Assembly: GCA_025403435.1 (NCBI GenBank)
Contig: CM046348.1
Coordinates: 37,072,052-37,136,051 of the forward strand
DNA length: 64,000 nt
Source: Artocarpus heterophyllus
Taxonomy: Eukaryota > Streptophyta > Magnoliopsida > Rosales > Moraceae
Direction: 5' to 3'
Part shown: piece after piece, positions 35,808 through 48,450 of the stretch
Layout: the number at the start of each line of letters is the position of its first letter
How positions within the stretch are numbered: the stretch's first letter is position 1
The notes under the pieces: generated by a model
Seen by the model: only the letters and a program-made list of their open reading frames with translations
Databases searched by the model: none
Told to the model about the DNA's origin: nothing
Translations under genes and position numbers: made by a program

Positions 35808-37818
35808 TGTTGGAAAAAATAGTACACAACGGAATTTTAAAAATTTTGTATCAGAGTATTTTCTAAAACACAAGTTTGACATGCTATATGCATAAATTAA
35901 CCAGATCTTACTAACCTTTGAATGCCAAAGAACTCCCGCAATCTGTGAAGAGAAGTAACGTTCCAGAAGAACCTCAACCAACTGGTCTTCTTTGCTATTC
36001 TCTATCCATGATTGGAGTGAGTGTGAGCTCACATGTACAGCTCTTCCTCTAGGTGACTCTCCTTCCAACCAATTGAGAGAACCCAAAGCTAATGTTCGTG
36101 ATTTGTAAACAAGAGCTCTTAAGGAGTTTTAGATTCTCATTAGTAGGGTATAATTCTTAATCTCTCAATTGATCTGAATAACTCTTAAGTCCCACTCCCT
36201 ATTTATAGAGGTTAGGTCTGAGGTCAGTCCTTATCAGATTAGGCCTCAAATATTCGAATCAGAATCAAATTCGAAACAATATCTGATAAAATCAGCGTGA
36301 AAACGCGTAATCTTATCCTTAGCACATCGGCAGGCCAAACTTGCCCATCAACAGGCCAAACTTGAGGATCGGCATGCCGCACTACCAAAAAAATATCTCA
36401 GTGAATCTTTTATTTTCCACCTGAGATTCTATAAGATAAAGTCTCAGTTTTAATTCAAATAACCCAATAGAAATGTTATCTAATCAAAACAACTTTATCA
36501 AGATAATCTCTAGGAAAATAAATGAATTCCTAATAATTCTACAAGTTTATCTTCATTTAATTTATTCAAAATTAAATCAACTGATAAACAGACAAGAATT
36601 ATCCAATCCCAATAATTCAACAAGTTTATCTTGAATTAATTTTATCACAAAATTAATTCAACCGATAAATAGACATGAATTATTTGATTCTTTCAAATTT
36701 CAACCAATTTAATAAATCTAACATAAGTCACCAATTATTAAAAAAGCACGCCGTATCGTTATAGGATTTTGTGAGCTAGCAAAGGGTACCAAATGGACTT
36801 ATATAGTTCAAGCTCCCGATAATTACGAAACCCAATATTCCAGATATACATTTCATAATTATCAACTCCAACGCTACTCTACTAAAAGCTTGGAGCTGAC
36901 TCTTAAACTATATAGAATTACGAAGCCCGTATAGCTAAGTCTCCATGACATATTATAGTGTATCGTATCTCTATAGGATTATCCATAACTGGCTTAAGGA
37001 CAAGTTCTGTCTTACCTTCTCAATTATTTTTATCTTATGTTCCATTATCCTACCATCGGAAAACTTACCATCCAAAGACAGTATACCATTCGGTTACACC
37101 TATGTATCCAAATGGTTGAGCGCTCCAGTTTTTGAATTACAGGATAACGCATATAAGAGGATATCACTACTCCTAAAGAGGAGCTATAGATTCCATATCT
37201 ATGAATAACAGGTCTATGCTACCAAGAGTCATGCCTCCAACATACCGACATGCATACTACTATTAAGATGTGGGTGTAACCCTTTGGTACATCAAAAGAC
37301 ATAAGTCAAGACAGCAGGCTCACTATTCATCTCAGGATTAAGATACAATACAAATAATTATCTAAAGTGAATCGATTTGCCTAGATAGAATTATTAATTC
37401 AAATCAATTCACTTTATGTCCCGATACAACACATCGTCACCTATGACAACGTGTCAATGTTTCTATTCACAAAGTCCACCTTTGATGGTCAAGACAAACC
37501 ATCTGCCAATAGGGATATAGACAACTTAACAATCTTTACATGAATAAAGCGCCCAACTTTATTTCCTCAATTGCAGATCTTATGATTTAGACCGTCACCT
37601 AAAAAATTGTGTCTTTCGCATAATCTGTCCATCATATGCCCAATTCTTAAAGGTTTAGTCCGACAGTCTTTGACTTTTATTTGCTTAACATACATTCAAC
37701 AAATATGAACATAAAGAGGACAAGATTTGGTATATAAACAATAAATAAATTCTTTATTGATAAAAATGTCTCCAAAAACTTATTACATTTTTACTCCTTA
37801 GGGCATACATGTCTAATA
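35808..37818 (-). repeat. 5' LTR of C (right)
   Basis: Reverse complement of the B-family LTR; its outer end is CTAATA instead of CTAACA. GC-rich cluster at 36326-36384. Confidence 0.9.
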
Positions 37819-37823
37819 GAGAC

Positions 37824-38964
37824 TTAGCTATTTGGGCTTTGTAATTCCATATAGTTTGAGAGTGCAGCTCTAAGCTTTTAGTGGAGTATCTTTAGAGTTG
37901 ATAATTATAAAATGTATATCTGGGATATTGGGTTTCATAATTATCAGGAGCTTGAACTGTATAGGTCCATCAAGTCCCCTTTACTAGCTCATAATAAATC
38001 ATGTAATGATACGGTGTGTTTTTCTAATAAATTGGTGAGTTATGTCAAATTATCAAATTGGCTAAAATTCGGTAGGATCAGATAATTCATGTGTGTTTAT
38101 CGATTGAATTAATTTTGTGAAAAATTAATTCAAGATAAACTTGTTAAATTATCAGAATTAGATAATTCATGTCTGTTTATTGGTTGGATTAATTTTGATT
38201 AAATTAATTCAAGATAAATATGTTGAATTATCAAGAATATTTATTTTCCTAGAGATTATCTAGATATGGCTGTTTTAATTAGATGACTTCTCTATTGGGT
38301 TATTTGAATTAAAACTGAGGCTCTATCCTAAGAATTTCAAGTGGGAAATAAAAGATTCACCGGGATCATTTGTTGTAAATTCGACAGGCCGATCTTAAAG
38401 TTCTACCTAATGATAGAGTATGTTCGGCAGGCCAATCTGCCATTTCAGACTACCGACTGAACGATTTATGATCATGCATTTTTAAACGTGATTTTTATTA
38501 GATATTAATCCTGATTTGAATTTCTATGGGCTTATCTGATAAGGACTAACCCGTGGGCCCAACTTGTATAAATAGTAAGTGAGACTCATAAGTTATTTAG
38601 ATCAGTTAAGGAATTAAGAGTGAGCATCTATACTGTGAGTCTCTACAACTCCTTGAGAGCTATTGTTCACAAATCATGAACCTTACTTCTAAGTTTCATC
38701 AATTGGTTTGAAGGAGAGTGACCGGGGAAAAGTTGTATGACGTATGCCCACACGTATTTCGATCGTGGATAGAATATAGCAAAAAAGACCTATTGGTTAA
38801 GGCTCTTCTAGAACTCCTTTCTCTTCATGGATTGCGGGGGCTTTTCGACAAACGAGGTTAGTAAGATTTGGTTAATTTATGCATATAGCACGTCGCACTT
38901 GTGTTTTAGAAAATACTCTGGTATAAAATTTTTAAAATTCCACTGTATACTATTTTTTCAAAAA
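37824..38964 (+). repeat. 3' LTR of B2, right part
   Basis: Continues the LTR from the GAGAC duplication (TTAGCTATTTGGGC) to a worn end TTTTTTCAAAA. GC-rich cluster at about 38379-38460. Confidence 0.87.
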
Positions 38965-38969
38965 AACTA

Positions 38970-39991
38970 CCCAATACACCATCCTTAGTTCTCTAGAAAT
39001 GAATGATGTGACAAAAAGAAGAAACTAAACTTTAATAGATTTGGTGTGGTTGAATCCTTGTGAATTGAAACCCTTAAAATGGCTTTGTATATATTAAATC
39101 GAGTTCCAGCTAAGGCTATCCCAAAGACGCCATTTGAATTATAGAAAAGTTTGGAAATTGAATTTACGACGTATACATATTTGGGATACCTGTCTAAAGT
39201 AAAAGTTTATAACCTACAAGAAAAGAAACTACATCCAAGGACCGTTAATGGGTAATTCATTGGATATGTCAATGGTCTAAAGGATACAAATTCTATTGCC
39301 CATCTCACGGCACTAAGACTGTGGAATCAAGAAATGCAAAATTCTTGAGAATTGCTTGATCAGTGGAAGCGATCTATTATAGAACATTGTTTCTAAGAAA
39401 GATCATTTTGATGCTCAATCTTTCTACTCAAGTCACAAATTGGTTGTTGTTCACAACACTCCTCAAGTTCAAACAAGTGTTGGAAAACCAATCATCGAAT
39501 TTCTACTGATTAAAATCTAGTAGATTAAATTATTCAAGGAATACCTGAAATAATTGAACAGCTAGTTGAACAACATTTTCCTAAGGAAAATGTTGATACA
39601 ACATTAAGAGAATCTACAAGAATAAAGAAATCAGTAATTATAGTGATAATGATATTTTTCTATAAGAGTTGGACTATTTGTTGAAGTCGAAAATGATTCT
39701 AAAATATTTTCACAAGCCATGAATTATAAAGAATCAAATTTATGTTTCGATGCCATAAAAGATAACATGAATTCTATAGCATCTAATGAAGTTTGGGATC
39801 TTATCGAGTTGCCATGGTTTGTAAACGGGTGGGCAATATTGAAAGATATAAAACAAGACTCGTCGCTAAAGGATTTACTCAAGGAGGAGTCGATACAAGG
39901 AGACTTTTTCTCCTGTATCTAAGAATGATTCTTTTTGTATTATTATGGCATTGGTAGCACATTTTGACTTAGAGTTGCAATAAATGGATGT
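38970..39991 (+). pseudogene. element A integrase C-terminus and reverse transcriptase, part 3
   Basis: After B2 the A reading resumes with CCCAATACACC (QYTMPG region), YILNRVPAKAIPKTPFE near 39090, then MNSIASNEVWDLIELP near 39770 and HFDLELQ..MDVK near 39960-39990. It is cut by solo LTR F in the middle of the MDVKTAFLNG motif. Many stops and shifts. Confidence 0.8.
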
Positions 39992-39996
39992 GAAAA

Positions 39997-42900
39997 TGTA
40001 ATAACCGAGAAAATTTTCATTAATAAAACCTAATATTTAATTAGGTTTAATTAATAAATTTACTTTTAAAAATGTAAATTTTTGTAAAAATTACGATAAA
40101 GTAGGAATAAACGGCATTGATTGTAAATTTTATGGCAAATGTGATGCAATGTTGGATATTGCCGAATACAGATTATATGAGTTTAATTACTCAAAAATTT
40201 GTAAATAATATCCATAAGATGAATTTTATACCACGATTAATTGTAAAATTGTGATATAAACAAGTGGGTGATTAGAATGTAAATACGATATAGAAGTTGT
40301 CCAAACTCAAATCAGGGGTAAGGAGGAGGCCGAAGCAGTATGAGTATACTGCTAAATGAAAACGCAGATACGTAAAATGTTATGATTGGCCTCCAAAAGT
40401 AAATGAAAAGTAAGTTAAATATTTTTATACAGTTTAAGGATAGAAAGTACGCTGAATTGACCACGACAGTATAGGAAAAATACTGTGTGGTGAAAAATTA
40501 CACAGTATAAATTTTTAATTCCATAAAGTGGACATTTGCTTGAATTCTATTGGGCCAACAAGCCATGCAATGCGGCCCAATAAGATGAGGAGACCTAGGG
40601 TAGTCTAATGGATGACCATGAGTCATCAAATGTGATAAGGAAGCATTTAAGGCATGGTTATCACAAAATTTCATTTCCTTTCTTTTGCTCCAAGATCCGG
40701 CAGCCATAACCAAGCTTCCAAAAAAATTTCTCAGCCCCCAAACTTTGCAAAAATATCCTCAAACAAGTTTTACAAGCAAGTACAAGGATTTTCCACAAAT
40801 TTTACGGTAAAATCCTAAACTTTTTAATGAGTTTTCAAGGGATTTTTCATGGGTAAAGGGCAAAAATTAATCCATGGTATTTTTGCATGGAAAGGAAGCC
40901 TAGGAGGGAGTTCAAAGGAACTTTGAAGGCTAGAAATCCAAAAAGTGTCATTTGGGTAAGTTTTAAGTTTTAAAGTTTTGAAATTTTGTAAATTTTATTT
41001 TGATTTTTATTACTTTGAACCTATGTGGGTTCTTGAGCAAGTATTTGATGAAGAATCATCCATATGTGAAGTATGGCATGTTTAAGTTGTGAAATTTTGG
41101 TTTATGGTGCAAAATGATAATTTTTGCAAAAAGTATTATTTTTGCAATTTTGATGTTAGACTTTGCAAAAGTGATGTTTGAGCATGAGAATCTTTTGATT
41201 AAGGGATGGAATGGTTTCTGCAGGGGTAGAATTGTAAGTTTGAAACAAATTTTTGTAAAAATGCCATAGGGACTAAATTGAAAGAAAAAGTTCCTTCTCG
41301 GCAGATTTGAAAAATAGCCAAAAACACCCCTGTACAGTGAGATTTTGGGAAAAGTTAAAACACGAAAGTTGTAGATCTCGACGAAACTGTTAGGCATTGT
41401 AGACGGTTCGTCAAAAAACTGAATTGTTTGTGAGATTTTGATTTTTCAAAGAATTTGTGAAAATTGTGAAAAATTTTAAAAAGGGCAAAAATGTCATTTC
41501 CCAAAGGATTTTGAATATGGTACTTTAAGAAAAAATGATCTTTGAGAAAAATAGAAAATTCTGATGCAAAGAAGTAAATTTTAGTCCCGGGGGTAAAATC
41601 GTCAAAATTTTTAGTTTAAGGACTAAACCGCAAAGTTTAATGAAAATAGGGCATAATTGAGAAATAAAGAGATTAAACCCACTAGGGTGTTATTTTAAAA
41701 TTAGTATGTGGTAATTTTCATAAAAATAACGAAATCGAGCTCAGGTAGGTTAGTAGACCCACGGAGGGCAAAATCGTCATTTTTGCCCAAATAACCTGAA
41801 CCGCTTTGAAATGTTTCCAATGGGATAAGAAAACGACTAGAAAGGTTCCCGCCCTTCGTTGGAAACGATAGGGTAAAGTTAGATAGAAATAAGAAAAACC
41901 AGTGGTTTTTAGAGTTGTACATAGTAATGCAACTCAATTTATTAACTAACAGATGATTTGTATTGAAACATAGTGGAATTTGGCTAATGGCTCTGTAATT
42001 GGCCAACAGGATCCTAGGAGTCTAGGATAAGGGAAATCGAGGTTAAGTTGCCCTAAGTTCGCATCAAGTAAGTACCCATCCCACCTACAGTATGAAATTG
42101 TAGGCTTAGAGTGTAAAATGTGTATATGTATACCTGTGTGTATATCAAGGTGTATACTTGTATGTATGCAATGACATAAGTATTTATAAAAAAAAAAGAG
42201 TAAGGGTATACTTGTGAGTATATGGAATATATATATACCTGAGAGTATGTAATGACATATACCTGAGTGTATATGATGATGTGTACCAGTGTGTATATTT
42301 TATGTTAAGTACCTATGAGTACATTATGCTATATACCTGTGCGTATATTAATGTGTACCAGTGTGTATATTTTATGTTAAGTACCTGTGAGTACATTATG
42401 CTATATACCTGTGCGTATATTAATGTGTACCAGTGTGTATATATAGTGTGTAACTGTGTGTACTATATCGTACAAGAGCATTTATGTAGATTATGTTATG
42501 TATAACATGTGATCATCACTTCATGCATGGTATGATAACCATAATAAGTGAATTGGTAAACGAATCACCAAAAGTTAAAAAAAGTGTCGTACCGACTCCT
42601 GACTCAAGGGGAGTTTAAGGATTACAGGATGGTCACGGTGTTACGTAGACCTAAGTGCGCAATGGTACGAACACTTGGGCCCTAGTTAAAGATAAGAAAT
42701 GATAATGATAAAGAAGGATTATAAGAAAGCATAATGAGATCATGCATTTTATTAAATGTGCATGTGGATTTATATGGGACTTACTGAGCGTAGGCTCACT
42801 AAGTATTTCATGCTGTAGGTATTTCGACGAAAAGGTCAGAATAAATCGTAATGATGAGCTGGCAGACGGATGATGTGTGCAGACTGGGTATGGTTTCCGC

Positions 42901-43131
42901 CACAGTATGTTTTCCACTTATGGTGTTTTAAGATATTTTGAAAGTAATGTTTGATAAGCTATATTGTAAAAGAATGATGATTATGTAAACACAAGTATAT
43001 GTTTGTATTTCAAAGTCGTTAAACCAGTATATGTATAGTATTTATTAAAAAGAAAAAAAAATTTCCTAAATTTTTGCCCTAAAGTAAGCAAGAAAGAGTT
43101 TTATCACAGCCCAAAATGGCGAGTTGTGACA
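39997..43131 (+). mobile_element. element F: 3.1-kb solo LTR of a Gypsy-type element
   Basis: Begins TGTAATAACCGAG and ends GAGTTGTGACA, bounded by an exact 5-bp duplication GAAAA (39992-39996 and 43132-43136). It splits the element A motif MDVK/MAFLNG, which reads through if the insert is skipped. No primer-binding site, polypurine tract or coding sequence is inside, so it is best read as a solo LTR. TGTAAYACC...GTGACA ends are usual for plant Ty3/Gypsy LTRs. It contains a 72-bp tandem repeat. A non-autonomous element with unrecognised LTRs is less likely. Confidence 0.82.
42281..42445 (+). repeat. 72-bp tandem repeat in F
   Basis: Units at 42281-42352 and 42353-42424 (GTGTACCAGTGTGTATATTT start) plus a partial third copy to 42445. 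The preceding 150 bp hold looser variants of the same GTGTATA-rich pattern. The open frame through it is a by-product of the repeat (72 is a multiple of three). Confidence 0.88.
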
Positions 43132-43136
43132 GAAAA

Positions 43137-44594
43137 TGGCTTTTCTCAATGGAAATCAAGAGGAAGAAGTTTACATGTAATAACCAGAAGGATTTTCCTC
43201 TAGTAATTGTGAGCATTTGGTATGCAAGCTTAAAAAATTCACACATGGATAGAAACTAGCATCCCATCAGTGGTATTTCATAATGTTATCTCTTCATTTA
43301 GTTTTATAGAAGACATTATGAATCAATGTATATACCAAAAGGTCAATGGGAGAAAATTTTATTTCCTTATTCTAATATGGATGATATTTTACTTGTAGCT
43401 GATAATAAGGGTTTGCTACATAAGGTGAAACAATTTCTCTCTAAAATTTTTTAATATGTGGGAGGTGGGTGATATATTTTATGTCATTGATATAAAGATC
43501 TATAGAGACAGATATTAAGAAGTTTTAAGTTTATCATAAGAAACCTATATCAATAAGGTTTTAGAGAGGTTTCGAATGAAATATTGTTCACCAAGTGTAG
43601 CTCCCATTTGTGAAGGATGATAAATTTAATCTGAAACTAGTGCCCCAAAAATGAATTTTTGAAAGGGAATTAACAAACGTAGAACATCCTATGTGCTTCA
43701 GTTATTGGAAGCCTTATGTATGCTCAGGTCTACACAAAACCTGACATTGCATTTGGTGTGGGAATGTTAGAAAGAAATCAATGTAATTCATAATAGACCA
43801 CTTGGAAGCTGCAAATAAAGTAATGAGGTACCATTAAGGAACCATAGACATATGCTTACGTATAGACGAACTTAAAATTTGGAAGTAATTAGCTACTTTA
43901 ATTTAGACTTCACTAGTAGTAGATCAACATCTAAGATATTTGCCGATGGAGTTGTTATTAGAGAAGCGCAAGGTAGACTTTGACTGCTACTTCCACTATA
44001 GAGATTGAGTTCGTATTTGTTTTGAGATTATTTCGTATGGTGTGTGGGTAAAAAGTTTAATTTATAGGCTTAGAATTATGGATCTGATTTCTAAGCCATT
44101 GAAAATACATATTATAAGAATTCAGATACAGTTTTACGACTAAAATTAAAGTGGTAGTCAAATCATATACATCAACATTAAGCATTTAGTCATAAAAAAA
44201 CGTGTTAAAGATAAACTATGGCCATTGAACATGTTAACACTAAATTGATAATAGCTGATCCTTAACTAAAGGCATGCCTATAGTTTAAATCTAAGGATCA
44301 TGCATATAGTATGGGACTTGGTTCCTTTGCATAATTTTTATTGTAAGAAGAAATTTATGAAACTTTATTTTAGTTGTGATAATTTCTCATATTTTCATTT
44401 GCATATATATTTAGTCGTTTAATTAAGAAATATCATTAACTTTGGACCCATAATAAACATAAGGTTTGTTCATTAAGAATTAAGGAACATAATACATTGT
44501 GATACGTGAAAGATAATACTTGTTTTAAGAGGACTTATTGTCATAATTCATGTGTTTTGTTTCTTACAATGTTAAAATAATAGAATTATGAGCC
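43137..44594 (+). pseudogene. element A reverse transcriptase and RNase H, part 4
   Basis: Reading continues as MAFLNGNQEEEVYM near 43137. The region of the catalytic YVDD is near 43380 (DDILLVADNKG-like), then GSLMYAQ-like and RNase H pieces (SRSTS near 43915) with numerous stops. The last few hundred bases show only traces, ending at the polypurine tract. Confidence 0.75.
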
Positions 44595-44605
44595 AAGTGG
44601 GAGAA

Positions 44606-44935
44606 TGTTAGTGTACAGAGATCATCATTAAGCACTCACAAGTGCTCTAAGCCCTCATATTATTATAATAGGTATAATTCATTAAGTGGCCTATGATGAT
44701 ATTATTTTTGGCTTGTAATCATGAGGGAAAAAAACTAAGTGATGGCCTTAGTTTTATTAAGGGTGATAGCCTTTGGGTCCCTAGCTCTCTTCACTCTCTG
44801 CCATGTACACCATCAATTTTAGGGGAGCAAGAGCTGGAAGCCCCCAAGGCAATGACAAACCACGAGTCCCAAAGCAGCAAGAACAACATGCTAGCAGCAG
44901 GATCGGCGGGGAGCATATGGTTTGCATAGTGAATT
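44606..44935 (+). repeat. 3' LTR of element A, left part
   Basis: Starts TGTTAGTGTACAGAG after the polypurine tract AAGTGGGAGAA. Interrupted by G after GAATT. Matches 5866 onward. Confidence 0.92.
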
Positions 44936-47239
44936 TGTCACGCCCTAGAGTATGGGAGGTGACGTGATGATTGATTAAATTAATTTAATAGAGTTTTTAT
45001 TAAAAATTTTCAATTTAAGGAATTAATTGATTATATTAAAAGTGCGATACAATTTAAAACTTTTGATCAATTATTAAAAATAGTAAAAACAAATAAGAAG
45101 GAAATAAAAAGAAATAAAATAATAGAGAGGGCAAGGAGGGTACGTGTTGGGTCCCACTGAGCCCACAACGTATACACACACATAGTATCGACAATAAATC
45201 ATTACAGTCATAATCCAACATGAAAAGTAAAATTTAAATAATACATGTCTTGATTCACTACAGCTACTAACCTACTCAAGATCCTCTATTGCTTGCTAGT
45301 CTGGGCAGTGGACTCTCTGTCGGTCCTAAGCTGGACTCTACCTAGAGGGGGAAAGGTTTGAAAACAAGTAAAAAGTGAGCGAAAAGCTCAGTAGGACTAT
45401 GTTTTAAAACAGATAAATACTTTAAACATAAAATTTACCTTTCAAGAAATAATTAGAAACAGAATTAAATAAGTAAAACTATTTAAACAAGTTTTATTAA
45501 AATAGTTCGTCCAAGAAGTACCTTTTTCTCTCTCTGGGCAAATTATAATATTCACCACCGAAGTGGCCTGGCTAGGTTTCGGGACCTATCTTTAAGGTCG
45601 CACGTTACACGACCCGATCTCTGATTATGGCATCATGCCCTCATGTGTATTTATTATTATTTAAATACCATGTTATCGAGTATTCTAAATTATATTTATT
45701 ATTTGATTCATTATGATTATACAATTCTTGATAAGTAATGAAAATTGTTAAGTAATTTATCTAAACCGTTCCTTGAAATTCATTCTAAAGAAAATCATTT
45801 TGTAGGAAATGATCTTGAAGGAAATCATTTTGAAAGAAATCATTGTGTGGCCAAAAGCCCTTTTTTTAAGACATTTAAAAACATTATGTCAATTATTGAA
45901 AACTTTTGAAAGAATCCTTTTGAGGCCAAAATCATTGAAAACCTAGCCACCAAAGAAGGGCTAAAAGTCCTACCCCAATACTCGTGTCGGTATCCCACAC
46001 TATAATCTCGGTCCGCTACACGTTGGCTCCGCGGAACCTCGAACAACCTTAAACATAAACTAAGCTCATCAATTTCTAGCTTAGGATATTTTACATTACT
46101 AACCTACGTCATGGTGTCCTAGTGTGCCATTTAATTTGCAAAATCATACTATGAAGCTTAAATCCTCAATCGAGGTTTCAAACAGTAAAAGCAGGTGAAA
46201 AATGACAAATCTTCACTATGCCTGTCGGCCTGTCGGTCTCCTTGGTCCGGCCTGTCGAACTGTGCAGTTTGGCCTACCGGCAAGCCAGGTCCGATCGGTC
46301 AAACATTTTCAGGTTCGGCCTACCGTTCGTATGAATCCAGCCTACCAAAAAGTCAGCCTGTCGGTCGTATGAATCCAGCCTGTCGAACTCATGAATCCAG
46401 CCTCCCGAACTTCAAGTTCGGCCTGTCGAACTAAAAAATTCTAGAAGTTTCCAGAACCTGAGCCTCGGCCTCCGAGCTCAATTCTCAATTTCAACCTATT
46501 TTCTCAAATCCTAGGTATACAAAACACTTATAGAAGGTAGAAAAACATAGTAGGTCACTTTTAAACTAATTTAAACAAGATTTACATCGAAAAATCCAAT
46601 AAAATCCAAAAATAGAAAAATAAAGAAAAAATGAAAAATCTTGATTCAAATCCATTTTTCTTCAAACTAAGCTTAGATTCTAGCTATTTTAAGTTTCTCT
46701 AACTTCGATTAAAGGTTTTTTAAGCTTAAACGAGGTCATATTTCAAAATACAAAGAAAATTAAAAAATTGAAAAAGTTTTAAAATTTTGAAAACTAACCT
46801 TGATTCAATCCTTGAATCGAGTTTATGGTTGTTAAATCACATTCTCAAGCTTTCAATCCACTGAAAACCGAAAGCTTGGCTTGATCTTTGATTCAAAAAT
46901 TTAAGAAAGAAGAGAGAGAAAGGGAGGCAAGGAGAGTGAGACGAGAGAGAAAGAGTGAGGGAAAAGGAGAAAGAGGGGAAGTTTACATAGATAGAAGTAA
47001 AACCAAAACAAGAAAGCTGTGTGTGATACACAATTTTTAAACGGGATGTATTTGGTATTTAACAAATAGTTTTGTTTCAAAAATTCAAAATAACAAATTA
47101 AAATGATCAAATTAATTTAAAAGTCAAATTTATTAGGACATCATTGCAAAATATTTAGATTAGGCTCGAATTAAAATTTGGCACACTAACCCACCATTTT
47201 ACACACTAAAATCACTTAATTAATTTTTAGGGCGTTACA
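44936..47239 (-). repeat. 3' LTR of G (left)
   Basis: 2,304 bp. Contains short GAAATCATTTTG repeats at about 45780-45850 and a GC-rich cluster of GGCCTGTCGAAC variants at 46221-46432. Confidence 0.9.
46221..46432 (-). repeat. GC-rich cassette in G LTR
   Basis: About ten copies of TTCGGCCTGTCGAACT-like units, several joined by ATGAATCCAG. The same core motif appears in the unrelated Copia family B/C/D. The right LTR copy is at 61587-61760. Confidence 0.85.
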
Positions 47240-47252
47240 GCTCTTCACCCCT
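47240..47252 (-). promoter_or_regulatory. polypurine tract of G
   Basis: On the minus strand this reads AGGGGTGAAGAGC directly before the LTR, a typical plus-strand priming tract. Confidence 0.8.
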
Positions 47253-48450
47253 AAAAGAAATGTCGTCCTCGAAATTTGGAACCCATCTTAAGTACAAAAC
47301 AAATGCAGATATGACTCCTACATAATCAACCCTGATTCCCAGGTTGTCTCATCGACCCTGTGGTGCTACCACACCACATTCATTAACGGAATCTCACAGC
47401 GCCTTAAATCTATCACATTTTGGTCGAGAATCTAAGCCAGCACCTCTTAATAGGCCATGTCTTCCTGAATCTGCACATTACAAATCGAGATGATCTTGCT
47501 TGGCTTGAGCAAACATTCTAGAGCACTGACATGCAGAATAGAGAGTCTAGGAGGAAGATCAAGGCAATAAACGATCACTCCAACGCATTGAGAATCTCGA
47601 ACAACCCGACATACCTTGATGCATTTTCCCCTCGCACACCAAAATGCAAAACTCATTTACACGGTGAAGCCTTTAAGAGAACAGAATCCCCTACCTTGAA
47701 TTCTAATGGTTAGCGTCTCTTCAGGTCCCAAAATGATCCTACCTTTCGGTTCTGCTTGACCCACTAACGATCAACATGGCTATCCATATGGTGGTCCGAA
47801 CAATATCATCTTGATGCCTACTTGACAGTTACTATTGTGCCCAACTCCACCAGACGCAAATGTCGTTTCCAATTCCTGCCAAAATCCAATACACGCGCAT
47901 GTAATGTACCTCTAAAAATATAAATACCTTGAGCAAACCACCTATCGGTCTGAGAATGAAAAGTCATGCTGGAATCCAAGTTTATGCCCAAAGCTTCCTG
48001 AAAGCTCCTCCAAGAACTCGTTGCAACCACTAGGACCTAATGGGAATAAAATGCACCGATTTCGTCAACTTGCCAATGACGACCCAAATCACATCACGTC
48101 CTTGCTCCGTCCTTGGCAACCTAAAGAAGAAATCCATCACGACATGCTCTCATGCTGAAGTTGATCAATAGGCTTCTGATGCTTGGTCGCCACCTGCAGA
48201 CAAATCACGCACTCGGCCATGTACGCTTAAACATCTTTCTTTAGGCTTTTCCACTAGTACTGCCCCTGAAAAACACAATGCATCTTTGTGCTTCTCGAAT
48301 AGATGGTGAACTGAAACTTACGAGCTTCATTCATCAAGGCTTTCATCACTCCCTTGATTGCAGACACTACCAGATGTTCCCTGAGACTACGACGATCCAC
48401 CGGTAAGAATACCTTTAGTCTTCAAACTGTTCCCCAGTCTGCATTCCCGT
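47253..48450 (-). pseudogene. G integrase and polyprotein C-terminus remnant
   Basis: Minus-strand pieces resemble Gypsy integrase: SWRSFQEALGINLDSSMTFH followed by SQTDRW (about 47940-48015), LDFGRNWKRHLRLVE (about 47840-47890), then the C-terminal VIVYCLDLPPRLSILHVSAL (about 47510-47570) and VQIQEDMAY at 47447. Frame changes and stops separate them. No complete protein is possible. Confidence 0.82.

Larger units (their letters stand above)
28211..37818 (-). mobile_element. element C: minus-strand Copia element in the B2 3' LTR
   Basis: Same family as B1, B2 and D but inserted in reverse. Left LTR 28211-30243 (reading TGTTGGAAA...TCTAACA), internal 30244-35807, right LTR 35808-37818 (ending CTAATA). 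Exact duplication GAGAC at 28206-28210 and 37819-37823. Primer-binding site (complement) GCTCTGATACCAAT at 35794-35807; polypurine tract complement ATCTCCCACTTGC at 30244-30256. All parts from gag to RNase H are recognisable on the minus strand and it is the fullest Copia copy in the window, but frames are broken. Confidence 0.93.
17725..38964 (+). mobile_element. element B2: Copia element in the A integrase, itself interrupted twice
   Basis: 5' LTR 17725-19733, internal region 19734-27335, 3' LTR split into 27336-28210 and 37824-38964 by element C. The target duplication is AATTA on the left (17720-17724) and AACTA on the right (38965-38969), one mismatch apart. The A integrase reading continues on the right with QYTMPG. 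Solo LTR D sits between reverse transcriptase and RNase H. B2 is more decayed than B1, D or C, so it is probably older. Confidence 0.88.

Noticed and set aside
42281..42505. 74-codon ORF with repeated VYFMLSTYEYIMLYTCAYIN
   Set aside because: A consequence of a 72-bp tandem repeat in frame by chance inside a solo LTR.
44693..44929. 78-codon ORF in the element A 3' LTR (and a similar one at 5953-6207)
   Set aside because: LTR sequence in both copies with different frame ends; no protein similarity.
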